From Streptomyces lilacinus (lineage in GTDB: Bacteria > Actinomycetota > Actinomycetes > Streptomycetales > Streptomycetaceae), in assembly GCA_000715685.1 (NCBI GenBank), contig KL569436.1, positions 60,066 to 65,247 on the forward strand: 5,182 nt of DNA. Direction: 5' to 3'. Made by a program: the position numbers and the translations under genes. Position 1 is the first letter of the stretch. Every line of letters starts with the position of its first letter. Shown in pieces: positions 1-5,182 of the stretch. Below the pieces are notes generated by a model. That model worked only from the letters and a program-made list of their open reading frames with translations. It was not told the DNA's origin and ran no database searches.

Positions 1-2
1 GC

Positions 3-744
3 CGCATCGGCGGCGACCTGCCCGTGCTGCCCACCACCGGCGAGGTCACCCAGACCGACAACGCCCGCTACGCCGCCGAGTTCAGCCACCGCGACGAGAC
101 CGCCCGCCCGGGCTACTACCGGGTGCGGCTCGGCTCGTACGGCGGCATCACCGCCGAGCTGACGGCGACCGCCCGCACCGGCCGGCAGCGCTACACGTTC
201 CCGGCCACGGACAAGGCGAACGTGCTGTTCAACACGGGCCAGTCCCTGCACCGCACCGTCTCCACCAGCGTCGAGATCGTCGACAGCCGCACCGTGCGCA
301 CCACCATCACCGGCCGCGGCTTCTGCCAGGACACCCACCCGTACACCCTGCACACCCTCACCCGCTTCGACCGCCCCTTCGCCTCCTACGGCACCTGGAA
401 CGGCGACCGGGTCAAGGCCGGCTCGCGGTCCTCCGCCGCGCCCGCGGCGCGCAACGGCGCGTGGGTGCGCTTCGACACCGCCCGCGACCGGACCGTGGAG
501 GCCACCACCGCCGTCAGCTACGTCGACGCGGCGGGCGCGGAGCGCAACCTGCGCGCCGAGGAGGGCGGCTTCGACCGTACGGCCGAGGCGGCGCGCCAGG
601 CGTGGGAGCGGCGGCTGGGGGACGTCCGGGTGACCGGCGGCGGCGCGACGCTGCGCCGGACCTTCTACTCCTCCCTCTACCGCTCCTTCCTCTCCCCCAA
701 CGTCGGCAGCGACGTCGACGGCCGCTACACCGGCTGGGGCCCCC
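3..744 (+). CDS. GH92 alpha-mannosidase, N-terminal part (5' truncated, frameshifted at its end)
   Basis: This frame is open from the window edge (codons from position 3) and holds about 247 residues of a glycoside hydrolase family 92 protein; the true start and any signal peptide lie outside. It begins RIGGDLPVLPTTGEV, resembling the GGD-x-P-x-x-PTTG segment of GH92 enzymes. The family-like stretches FSHRDE, PGYYRVRL, GITAELTAT, FDRPFASYGTW and FYSSLYRSFLSPN follow, then VGSDVDGRYTGW. This region corresponds to the N-terminal beta-sandwich domain and the linker into the catalytic helical barrel. GH92 enzymes are calcium-dependent, inverting exo-alpha-mannosidases, usually exported, that trim mannose from glycans. 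Family-like sequence stops near 738. The frame then runs on to a stop at 957-959 with low-complexity Ala/Gly/Arg residues, while the rest of the enzyme appears in the +1 frame. Family assignment is strong; linkage specificity cannot be told. Confidence 0.88.
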
Positions 745-755
745 GGCTGGGACCG
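730..755 (+). other. Frameshift site in the GH92 gene: G4C5 run within a 9-bp direct repeat
   Basis: The homologous frame changes by +1 between TGW (codons ending 737) and WDRRVHRADGFTYY (from 748). The site holds CCGGCTGGG twice (730-738 and 743-751, 13 bp apart), with GGGGCCCCC (736-744) between and overlapping the copies. Two single events would restore one frame. Removing one C from 740-744 reads GWGPGWDRRVH. Removing 13 bp, one imperfect repeat unit, reads GWDRRVH. Both are compatible with family spacing as far as I can judge unaided. The G/C homopolymer makes a sequencing or assembly error as likely as a real mutation. Confidence 0.82.
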
Positions 756-759
756 GCGC

Positions 760-2067
760 GTGCACCGGGCGGACGGCTTCACGTACTACCAGAACTGGTC
801 GCTGTGGGACACGTACCGCACACAGGCGCAGCTGCTGGCGCTGCTGGCGCCGCGCGAGTCGCGGGACATGGCGCTGTCGGTGCTGCGGATCGACGCGGAG
901 GGCGGCTGGCTGCCGAAGTGGGGGTACGGGCCGGTCGAGACGAACATCATGACCGGTGACCCGGTCACCCCGTACCTCACCAACGCGTTCCACCACGGGC
1001 TGCTCGCCGGCCACGAGGAGGAGGCGTACCGCGTCCTGAAGAAGAACGCGGACGGCGTGCCGCCGGCCTCCTCGCCGGCGGTGGGCCGGGAGGGCAACGT
1101 CGAGTACCTGCGGGACGGCTATGTGCCGTACCTGCCGGACCGGCCGCGTGCCAAGCCGGGCGACTCCGACTTCCACGAGGGCGCGTCGGCGACACTGGAG
1201 TACGCGCTGGCCGACGGCGCGCTGGCCAGGATGGCCGAGGCGCTCGGCCACCGCGCGGACGCCGAGCGCTACGCCGACCGGTCCCGCAACTACCGCCGGC
1301 TCCACGACCCGGACACCGGCTTCTTCCGCCCCCGGGACGCCCGCGGCGCCTTCACCGGCCCGTCCGACCCGGCCCGCAGCCCGGGCTTCCACGAGGGCAC
1401 GGCGTGGCAGTACCAGTGGCTGGTGCCGCAGGACCTGCCGGGGCTGGTCCGCCTGATCGGCGGGAAGGACGCGACGGACCGGCGGCTGGACTCCTTCTTC
1501 GCCTACGACCGGCTGCTGGCCGACCCGGCGCGCACCGCGCGGGAGGTGTGGGTCAACGGCCCGTACGACTACTACAACGCCGACAAGTACAACCCGCAGA
1601 ACGAGCCGGACCTGATCGCCCCGTACACCTACCTCTCCACGGGCCGCCCGTGGAAGACGACGGACGTCGTGCACGCGGCGCTGACCCTCTTCACCGACAC
1701 CCCGGACGGCATGACGGGCAACGACGACCTGGGCACGATGTCGTCGTGGATGGTGCTGTCCGCCATCGGGGTGTACCCGGTGCAGCCGGGGGCGGACGTG
1801 TGGGGGCTGAGCACGCCGGTCTTCGACCGGGTGGAGCTGCGCCTGGACCGGCGCTGGTATCCGCGGGGCCGGTTCACGGTGAGCGCGCCGGGCACCTCGG
1901 CCAGGGACCGGTACGTGCGCTCGGTGCGGCTGGACGGGGCGGCGTACGACCGCACGTACCTGACGACGCGTGCGCTGCGCGGGGCGGCCCGGCTGGACTT
2001 CGCGGTGGGGCCGGAGCCCTCGCGCTGGGGGACGGACGCCGGGGCCGTGCCGCCCGCCATCGGCTGA
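760..2067 (+). CDS. GH92 alpha-mannosidase, C-terminal catalytic part
   Basis: This is the catalytic half of the same GH92 enzyme, in the frame one base on from the N-terminal part. The GTG at 760 is only the first start-like codon and has no ribosome binding site; real translation should enter from upstream, as DRRV just before it (751-762) already reads as enzyme. Visible family motifs are NWSLWDTYR (793-819), GWLPKWGYGPVETNIMTGDPV (around 904-966), FHEGTAWQYQW (1387-1419) and TGNDDLGTMSSW (1714-1749). In GH92 the Glu of the EGxAWQY motif is the general acid, and Asp residues of the GNDD-type motif serve as or position the base. Here Glu codon 1393 and Asp codon 1726 are 111 residues apart, and both motifs are intact. 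The C-terminus closes the beta-sandwich end and stops at TGA 2065-2067, with no added carbohydrate-binding module. A hairpin follows 16 bases later. A functional enzyme requires the frame to be restored upstream. Confidence 0.9.
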   Translation: MHRADGFTYYQNWSLWDTYRTQAQLLALLAPRESRDMALSVLRIDAEGGWLPKWGYGPVETNIMTGDPVTPYLTNAFHHGLLAGHEEEAYRVLKKNADGVPPASSPAVGREGNVEYLRDGYVPYLPDRPRAKPGDSDFHEGASATLEYALADGALARMAEALGHRADAERYADRSRNYRRLHDPDTGFFRPRDARGAFTGPSDPARSPGFHEGTAWQYQWLVPQDLPGLVRLIGGKDATDRRLDSFFAYDRLLADPARTAREVWVNGPYDYYNADKYNPQNEPDLIAPYTYLSTGRPWKTTDVVHAALTLFTDTPDGMTGNDDLGTMSSWMVLSAIGVYPVQPGADVWGLSTPVFDRVELRLDRRWYPRGRFTVSAPGTSARDRYVRSVRLDGAAYDRTYLTTRALRGAARLDFAVGPEPSRWGTDAGAVPPAIG

Positions 2068-2083
2068 TCCCCGGGGGGCCCTG

Positions 2084-2111
2084 CGGGGCGGCGCCTTCCG
2101 TCGCCGCCCCG
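2084..2111 (+). terminator. Terminator-like hairpin after the GH92 gene
   Basis: The arm at 2084-2093 (CGGGGCGGCG) pairs perfectly with 2102-2111 (CGCCGCCCCG), giving a 10-bp stem with an 8-nt loop. It starts 16 bases after the GH92 stop codon. No U-tract follows, which is common for actinomycete terminators. Its placement suggests that the mannosidase transcript ends here and that the permease has its own promoter. Activity is inferred from structure and position only. Confidence 0.6.
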
Positions 2112-2114
2112 GCT

Positions 2115-2129
2115 CGGCCATGATGGCCG
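2115..2129. promoter_or_regulatory. 15-nt palindrome upstream of the permease, candidate operator
   Basis: CGGCCATGATGGCCG is a perfect inverted repeat of 7 bp around a central G. It sits 49 bases upstream of the permease start and 3 bases past the preceding hairpin. The size and position fit a dimeric repressor site, but I do not recognise the motif as belonging to a named regulator. I see no convincing -10/-35 pair in 2112-2178. It could also be a chance palindrome in GC-rich DNA. Confidence 0.25.
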
Positions 2130-2178
2130 CGATCCGCCCAGGGGCGAGCCGCCCTCAAGGCCGACGAGAGGACAAGGG

Positions 2179-3621
2179 ATGGCCGGGCTCGGTATGGGGC
2201 AGGGCGTTTGGCGCCGCAAACCGATCGAGACGATCGAGGAGGCGGAGGAGACGGAGGCCCACGGGGAGCATCTGACCCGGACCCTGGGGCTGTGGCAGCT
2301 GACCGCGATCGGCGTCGGCGGCATCATCGGCGCGGGCATCTTCAGCCTCGCCGGGACCATCGCCAACGGCGTGGCGGGACCGGCGGTGCTGGTCTCCTTC
2401 CTGATCGCGGGCATCGCGAGCGCGGCGGCGGCCTTCTCGTACGCGGAGTTCGCGGGCCTGATCCCGCGCGCGGGGTCGGCCTACACGTACGGCTACGCGG
2501 TGCTGGGCGAGATCGGCGGCTGGTTCATCGGCTGGGACCTGCTGCTGGAGTACACGGCGATCGTGGCGGTCGTGGCCATCGGCATCTCGGGCTACATCAA
2601 CTTCCTGGTCGGGGAGTTGGGCGCGGAGCTGCCGGCCTGGATGCTGGGGGCGCCGGGCACCGGCGAGGGGCACCGGATCGACCTGTTCGCGGCGGTGCTG
2701 TGCCTGCTGATCGCCTGGCTGCTCACCATGGGCATCAGGAACGCGGCCCGCTTCGAGACGGTCGTGGTGGCGCTGAAGATCCTGGTGGTCCTGCTGGTGA
2801 TCGTGGTGGGCTTCTTCCATGTGAAGAGCGAGAACTACTCGCCGTTCTTCCCCTTCGGGCTGAGCGGGGCGTTCACGGGCGCGGCGACGGTCTTCTTCGC
2901 GGTGTTCGGCTACGACGCGATGTCGACGGCGGCGGAGGAGTCCAAGGACGCCCAGCGCCACATGCCGCGGGCGATCATGTACTCGCTGGCCGTCTCGATG
3001 GTGCTGTACGTGCTGGCGTGCCTGGTGCTGACGGGCATGCAGAACTACAAGGACATCGACAAGGAGAGCGGCTTCTCCACGGCCTTCAAGTCGGTGGGGC
3101 TGAGCGGGATCGCGGACGTCATCGCGGTCGGGGCGATCATCGGCATCCTCACGGTGATGTTCACCTTCATGCTGGGCGTGACCCGGGTGTGGTTCGCGAT
3201 GAGCCGGGACGGGCTGCTGCCGAAGTGGTTCGCCCACACCCATCCGCGGCGGCACGTGCCGACGCGGGTGACGTGGATCGTCGGCGTGGCTTCGGCGGCG
3301 ATCGCGGGCCTGGTGCCGATCGGCGAGGCGGCGGAGCTGACCAACATCGGCATCCTGCTGGCCTTCGCGGTGGTGTGCACCGCGGTGATCGTGCTCCGCT
3401 ACCGGCGACCGGAGCTGCCGCGCTCCTTCCGCTGCCCGGGCGTGCCGGTGGTGCCGGGCATCGGGGTGGTGGCGTCGATCTGGCTGATCACGTATCTGGC
3501 GTGGCAGACGTGGGTGCGGTTCGCGGTGTGGTTCGTGATCGGCCTGGTGGTGTACTTCGCCTACTCCTACAAGCACTCGGAGCTGTCCCACGCCGACGCC
3601 CGGGGGATTCCCCGCGACTAG
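2179..3621 (+). CDS. APC-superfamily amino acid permease, cationic amino acid transporter (CAT/YfnA-like)
   Basis: A 480-residue cytoplasmic-membrane transporter, probably a proton-coupled amino acid importer. ATG 2179 follows GAGAGGA (2166-2172) at 6-nt spacing; an in-frame ATG at codon 6 lacks an equally good site. A charged cytoplasmic N-terminus (residues 1-38, acidic cluster 17-30) precedes about 12 hydrophobic segments, the usual number for bacterial members. TM1 carries GVGGIIGAGIF (45-55), the glycine-rich motif that binds the substrate backbone in APC transporters. TM5 contains Lys200 in VVVALKILVVLL, which appears to match the conserved lysine linked to proton coupling in ApcT-type proteins. 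TM6 and the following loop read FFAVFGYDAMSTAAEESKDAQ (239-259), a CAT-family hallmark. MSRDGLLPKWFAHTHP (341-356) is the typical loop after TM8. The length is normal and no lesion is visible. The gene is bounded by hairpins on both sides, so it is likely monocistronic. Family call is firm; whether the substrate is cationic, branched or aromatic amino acids is not visible. Confidence 0.93.
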   Translation: MAGLGMGQGVWRRKPIETIEEAEETEAHGEHLTRTLGLWQLTAIGVGGIIGAGIFSLAGTIANGVAGPAVLVSFLIAGIASAAAAFSYAEFAGLIPRAGSAYTYGYAVLGEIGGWFIGWDLLLEYTAIVAVVAIGISGYINFLVGELGAELPAWMLGAPGTGEGHRIDLFAAVLCLLIAWLLTMGIRNAARFETVVVALKILVVLLVIVVGFFHVKSENYSPFFPFGLSGAFTGAATVFFAVFGYDAMSTAAEESKDAQRHMPRAIMYSLAVSMVLYVLACLVLTGMQNYKDIDKESGFSTAFKSVGLSGIADVIAVGAIIGILTVMFTFMLGVTRVWFAMSRDGLLPKWFAHTHPRRHVPTRVTWIVGVASAAIAGLVPIGEAAELTNIGILLAFAVVCTAVIVLRYRRPELPRSFRCPGVPVVPGIGVVASIWLITYLAWQTWVRFAVWFVIGLVVYFAYSYKHSELSHADARGIPRD

Positions 3622-3657
3622 GGCGTGGCCGGTGGGTTCTTCCCCAGTCCCGCCCCT

Positions 3658-3676
3658 CTGGGGGCTCAGCCCCCAG
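3658..3676. terminator. Hairpin 1 downstream of the permease
   Basis: CTGGGGG (3658-3664) pairs with CCCCCAG (3670-3676) around a CTCAG loop, 36 bases past the permease stop. There are no mismatches or wobble pairs, so it can fold in RNA from either strand and may serve as a bidirectional terminator between the convergent genes. No U-tract is present. Confidence 0.5.
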
Positions 3677-3688
3677 CCCCCGGGGGGT

Positions 3689-3705
3689 CCGGGGCGCAGC
3701 CCCGG
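3689..3705. terminator. Hairpin 2 downstream of the permease
   Basis: CCGGGGC (3689-3695) pairs with GCCCCGG (3699-3705) around a GCA triloop, 12 bases after hairpin 1. A T/G pair could extend it by one step on the plus-strand RNA. Together with hairpin 1 it forms a tandem terminator-like module. Confidence 0.5.
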
Positions 3706-3771
3706 GAAACGGTGAAAGGGCGGGTCTGGGGCTAAGTCCCCCCGCCCCCCGACCGACAGCGCGCCACCGAC

Positions 3772-3792
3772 CCACCGGGCAAGGCCCAGCGG
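3772..3792 (-). terminator. Strand-specific terminator-like hairpin after the secreted-protein gene
   Basis: On the minus strand, CCGCTGGGC and GCCCGGTGG form a 9-bp stem closed by a CTT triloop, 22 bases after the stop codon of the minus-strand gene. Two of the nine pairs are G-U wobbles. In plus-strand RNA these become A-C mismatches, so the hairpin should fold well only in the minus transcript, as expected for that gene's own terminator. Confidence 0.5.
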
Positions 3793-3814
3793 CCTGTCCT
3801 GATGTGTGCCCGCG

Positions 3815-4369
3815 TCACGGCCCGGTCTCCAGCACCGTGGAGCCGCTGACTTCGCGCAGGCCGGAAGCAAGGCATTCCGTGGGCAGCTGACCGGACAGCG
3901 CGTCCGTGGTCCGCCGCGCGGGCAGTCCTTTGCCGCGTCCTTCGGTGACCCGGCCGGTCACCCTGGTCACCAGGACGTCGGCGACACGGAGCGTCGTCCC
4001 GTGGTCGTAGGCGATCACCGATCGTGTGCCGTCGGCGTACCGCACGACCTCGGTGGGATGGGAGGTGGGCTGGCCGAGGCAGAACGCCGCCGGGGCCACT
4101 CCCTTCAAGGAGCCCTTGGCCTGTAGGGTCCGGCCGGGTGCGACGGTGCACGTGTAGTCGGCCTTGACGTGGATGCGCGTCCTGTGCGGCACAAGGGTCA
4201 GCGGCGGCTCGTGCGTGCCGTGGCTGGTGCCGGTGCACACGACGCCGCCTCTGTCCGCGCCCCCGTGGGCTCCACCCCCATGGGCCTCACCGGCCGGAGC
4301 CCACACCACCGTCGAACCCACCAGGACCAGGGAGCTCAACGCCACTGCCGCCCTGCGCCCACCGAACAT
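3815..4369 (-). CDS. Small secreted four-cysteine protein of unknown function
   Basis: A 184-residue protein with a Sec-type signal peptide: MFGGRR, a hydrophobic core (residues 7-23), then APAGEA, with likely cleavage after Ala29. The mature protein of about 155 residues starts HGGGAHGGADRGG, a short Gly/His-rich stretch, followed by VVCTGT. It has four cysteines (45, 74, 97, 166), enough for two disulfides outside the cell. Its many alternating Thr/Val segments suggest a beta-sandwich. The order CTGT, PPLTL-x-P, Y-x-C, then C, a DGT-x-S turn, a late Cys and GL resembles a group of small secreted actinomycete proteins usually annotated hypothetical; that comparison is from memory. ATG 4369 is chosen because GGAGG lies 4 bases upstream and the signal peptide begins directly. 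The longer start at 4423 has a poor ribosome site and lies upstream of the candidate -10. The gene is divergent from the EF-hand gene. No catalytic motif is recognised. Confidence 0.78.
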   Translation of the reverse strand: MFGGRRAAVALSSLVLVGSTVVWAPAGEAHGGGAHGGADRGGVVCTGTSHGTHEPPLTLVPHRTRIHVKADYTCTVAPGRTLQAKGSLKGVAPAAFCLGQPTSHPTEVVRYADGTRSVIAYDHGTTLRVADVLVTRVTGRVTEGRGKGLPARRTTDALSGQLPTECLASGLREVSGSTVLETGP

Positions 4370-4373
4370 GCGC

Positions 4374-4378
4374 CCTCC
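4374..4378 (-). promoter_or_regulatory. Ribosome binding site deciding the secreted-protein start
   Basis: The minus strand reads GGAGG, GCGC, ATG. This strong Shine-Dalgarno match is 4 nt from ATG 4369, slightly close but acceptable. The alternative start at 4423 is preceded only by ACAGG. This is the main reason for preferring the 184-residue protein. Confidence 0.65.
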
Positions 4379-4409
4379 AGGCACTCCGGATCCGTCACCG
4401 GTCCCTGCC

Positions 4410-4435
4410 CTACCCGTGGGCATTGCCTGTCAGCC
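4410..4435 (-). promoter_or_regulatory. Candidate SigB-type promoter for the secreted-protein gene
   Basis: Read on the minus strand, GGCT (4435-4432), a 16-nt spacer and GGGTAG (4415-4410) fit the published Streptomyces SigB-family form GNNT-N14-16-GGGTA(C/T), except for the final G. A start site a few bases downstream would give a leader of about 35 nt to ATG 4369. An overlapping housekeeping-like reading is CTGACA-N15-TAGGGC. The promoter call is inferred from motif and position. Confidence 0.4.
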
Positions 4436-4530
4436 CGGCGTCCGGAGGCGCACCGGACGCGCACGTCCCGCCCTCCGCGCGGGTCCCGCACCCCGTGCAC
4501 CACGCGAGCGCGGCCTCAGCCGCCCCGGCG

Positions 4531-4556
4531 GCCTTGACGACCCGCGCACCGGGTAG
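4531..4556 (+). promoter_or_regulatory. Candidate SigB-type promoter for the EF-hand gene
   Basis: GCCT (4531-4534), a 16-nt spacer and GGGTAG (4551-4556) form the same arrangement as the divergent promoter on the other strand, including the GGG that continues the -10. The expected leader to GTG 4606 is about 43 nt. A housekeeping reading, TTGACG (4534-4539) with TAGGGA (4554-4559), has only a 14-nt spacer, which is short for that class. Confidence 0.42.
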
Positions 4557-4591
4557 GGACGGGCGAGCCGGCACCGCCCGGCGGACCGGAC

Positions 4592-4598
4592 AGAAGGG
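4592..4598 (+). promoter_or_regulatory. Ribosome binding site deciding the GTG start of the EF-hand gene
   Basis: AGAAGGG lies 7 nt before GTG 4606, a normal spacing. The open frame extends upstream to ATG 4423, but those 61 codons encode Ala/Pro/Arg-rich sequence without domain character and run across the inferred promoter. The short form is therefore preferred. Confidence 0.65.
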
Positions 4599-4605
4599 CT
4601 TTTCA

Positions 4606-5127
4606 GTGAACGGAATCGTTGCCAAGCGACTCGTCTTCGCCGTGCTCGACACGGACAAGGACGGGGTCATCTCCAGGGACGACTACTTCTCGCGGATCGA
4701 CCGGCTGACGGCGGCCACGGGACGCGGCGACGACGACCCCATGGTCGTCCACGCCCGCGCGGCCGGTGAACGGGCCTGGTCGGAGATGGACGCGGACGGC
4801 GACGGAAAGATGACCCTCGACGAGTACCTGGCGTGGGTCGGCGTCGAGGCTTTCGACACCATCTGCTCCCCCGCGCTCGGCGCACTGTTCGACCTGGCCG
4901 ACGCCGACAAGGACGGCGCCCTCGACCGGCCGGAGTTCATCATGCTGCGCACGGCACTGGGCAACCCGGCCGGCAACGCCGAGGCGGCCTTCGACGCGCT
5001 CGACGCCGACGGCGACGGACGCGTCGGCCGTCACGACTACCTCATGTCGATCCGCGCGCACATCGGCGGGGAGGACTCGCCCATGGGTGCGGTGCTGTAC
5101 AGCGCGGGGACACTGGCGCGGGACTGA
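4606..5127 (+). CDS. Four-EF-hand calcium-binding protein (calerythrin/Cab-like)
   Basis: A 173-residue soluble protein with no signal peptide, so probably a cytoplasmic calcium sensor or buffer. It has four EF-hand loops: DTDKDGVISRDD (15-26), DADGDGKMTLDE (62-73), DADKDGALDRPE (99-110) and DADGDGRVGRHD (133-144). All have Asp at 1, 3 and 5 and Gly at 6. Loops 2 and 3 end in the canonical bidentate Glu, while loops 1 and 4 end in Asp. The spacing pairs loops 1-2 and 3-4 as two lobes. Size and layout match calerythrin of Saccharopolyspora and the Cab proteins of Streptomyces, in the sarcoplasmic calcium-binding protein group. Calerythrin has one degenerate loop; here none is obviously dead. 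There is a single Cys (87). The start is GTG 4606, with AGAAGGG 7 nt upstream. The gene is divergent from the secreted-protein gene and shares a promoter-like motif with it. Calcium binding is well supported; the cellular target is unknown. Confidence 0.93.
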   Translation: MNGIVAKRLVFAVLDTDKDGVISRDDYFSRIDRLTAATGRGDDDPMVVHARAAGERAWSEMDADGDGKMTLDEYLAWVGVEAFDTICSPALGALFDLADADKDGALDRPEFIMLRTALGNPAGNAEAAFDALDADGDGRVGRHDYLMSIRAHIGGEDSPMGAVLYSAGTLARD

Positions 5128-5163
5128 TCCCTCCGCGGTCGCCTCCCGACGTCACTTCAGCAG

Positions 5164-5182
5164 CTGTCTCTTATACACATCT
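5164..5182. other. Residual Nextera/Tn5 mosaic-end adapter (artefact)
   Basis: The window ends with CTGTCTCTTATACACATCT, identical over 19 bases to the hyperactive-Tn5 mosaic end used as the Nextera transposase adapter. The mosaic end is a synthetic hybrid of the Tn5 inside and outside ends and is not expected in a natural genome. It is also markedly AT-rich compared with everything before it. Genomic sequence should be taken to end at 5163. The 36 bases between the EF-hand stop and the adapter hold nothing I can identify. Confidence 0.96.

Larger units (their letters stand above)
3640..3748. repeat. G/C-rich intergenic element resembling a dispersed Streptomyces intergenic repeat
   Basis: This stretch is a run of nested inverted repeats. 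It contains the two hairpins at 3658-3676 and 3689-3705, followed by GGGCGGG (3718-3724), which can pair with CCCGCCC (3741-3747). The segment around GGGGCGCAGCCCCGGGAAAC and GGTGAAAGGGCGGG (3691-3724) looks like sequence I recall occurring many times between genes in Streptomyces genomes. That is from memory, not from a search. No second copy exists in this window, and no protein is supported here. Confidence 0.4.

Noticed and set aside
825..855. Tandem GCTGCTGGC repeat
   Set aside because: It is short and explained by the Leu/Ala-rich helix LLALLAP in the GH92 protein.
955..969. Palindrome GGTGACC-C-GGTCACC
   Set aside because: It lies in the conserved GH92 motif TGDPVT and is explained by coding sequence, despite sharing arms with the inverted repeat at 3944-3962.
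514..2121. Long minus-strand open frame of 535 codons across the mannosidase
   Set aside because: It is an Arg/Pro/Val-rich shadow frame opposite well-supported GH92 coding, with no domain character or ribosome site. Long antisense open frames are expected at this GC content.
2155..3870. Minus-strand open frame of 571 codons and plus-strand frame 2208-3890 over the permease
   Set aside because: Both are His/Arg/Asp- or Gly/Arg-rich composition artefacts overlapping the clear permease, and both run across its terminators.
3944..3962. Inverted repeat GGTGACC-CGGCC-GGTCACC
   Set aside because: It falls inside the secreted-protein gene, where it encodes the repetitive VTRVTGRVT stretch. There is no reason to call it regulatory.
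4280..4284. Possible copper-brace N-terminus (mature protein beginning with His, as in AA10 LPMOs)
   Set aside because: Only the His after the predicted cleavage site is suggestive. The rest lacks LPMO motifs, and the cleavage site itself is a prediction.
3806..4556. Plus-strand open frames opposite the secreted-protein gene (for example 3806-4126 and 4164-4556)
   Set aside because: They lack signal peptide, domain and ribosome-site support. The minus strand gives a coherent signal peptide, spaced cysteines and a terminator.
4423..4605. 61-residue N-terminal extension of the EF-hand protein
   Set aside because: It is low-complexity Ala/Pro/Arg sequence spanning the candidate promoter. GTG 4606 has a good ribosome site and gives the normal family length.
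5164..5182. Natural Tn5/IS50 insertion end
   Set aside because: The sequence matches the synthetic mosaic end rather than either natural IS50 end, and no transposon sequence follows.

Overview
The window is very GC-rich (roughly 70% by eye), and its coding regions favour G or C at third codon positions. I saw no TTA codon in the genes I call. Together with the gene types and G/C-rich hairpins lacking U-tracts, this points to a high-GC actinomycete, most likely Streptomyces or a close relative. The last 19 bases are an exact copy of the synthetic Tn5 mosaic end used in Nextera libraries, so genomic sequence appears to stop at 5163 and the window probably ends at a contig end.

Layout. (1) 1-2067, plus strand: a family GH92 alpha-mannosidase, missing its 5' end at the window edge and split by a frameshift around 736-751. 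(2) 2068-2178: a terminator-like hairpin, then a 15-nt palindrome, upstream of the next gene. (3) 2179-3621, plus strand: a CAT/YfnA-type amino acid permease of the APC superfamily. (4) 3622-3814: a convergent intergenic region full of hairpins, with one strand-specific candidate terminator for the gene arriving from the other side. (5) 3815-4369, minus strand: a small secreted four-cysteine protein of unknown function. (6) 4370-4605: a divergent promoter region. (7) 4606-5127, plus strand: a four-EF-hand, calerythrin/Cab-like calcium-binding protein. (8) 5128-5163: a short untranslated stretch, followed by adapter.

How the genes relate. The mannosidase and permease are co-directional but separated by a hairpin, so they are probably separate transcripts. 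The secreted protein and the EF-hand protein are divergent. Each has, 35-50 nt before its start, the same arrangement G(C/G)CT-N16-GGGTAGGG, which resembles the SigB-family stress promoter consensus of Streptomyces. This paired arrangement is the most interesting biological signal here and suggests, without proving, joint control. I see no evidence of a mobile element, CRISPR array, RNA gene, defence system or biosynthetic cluster.
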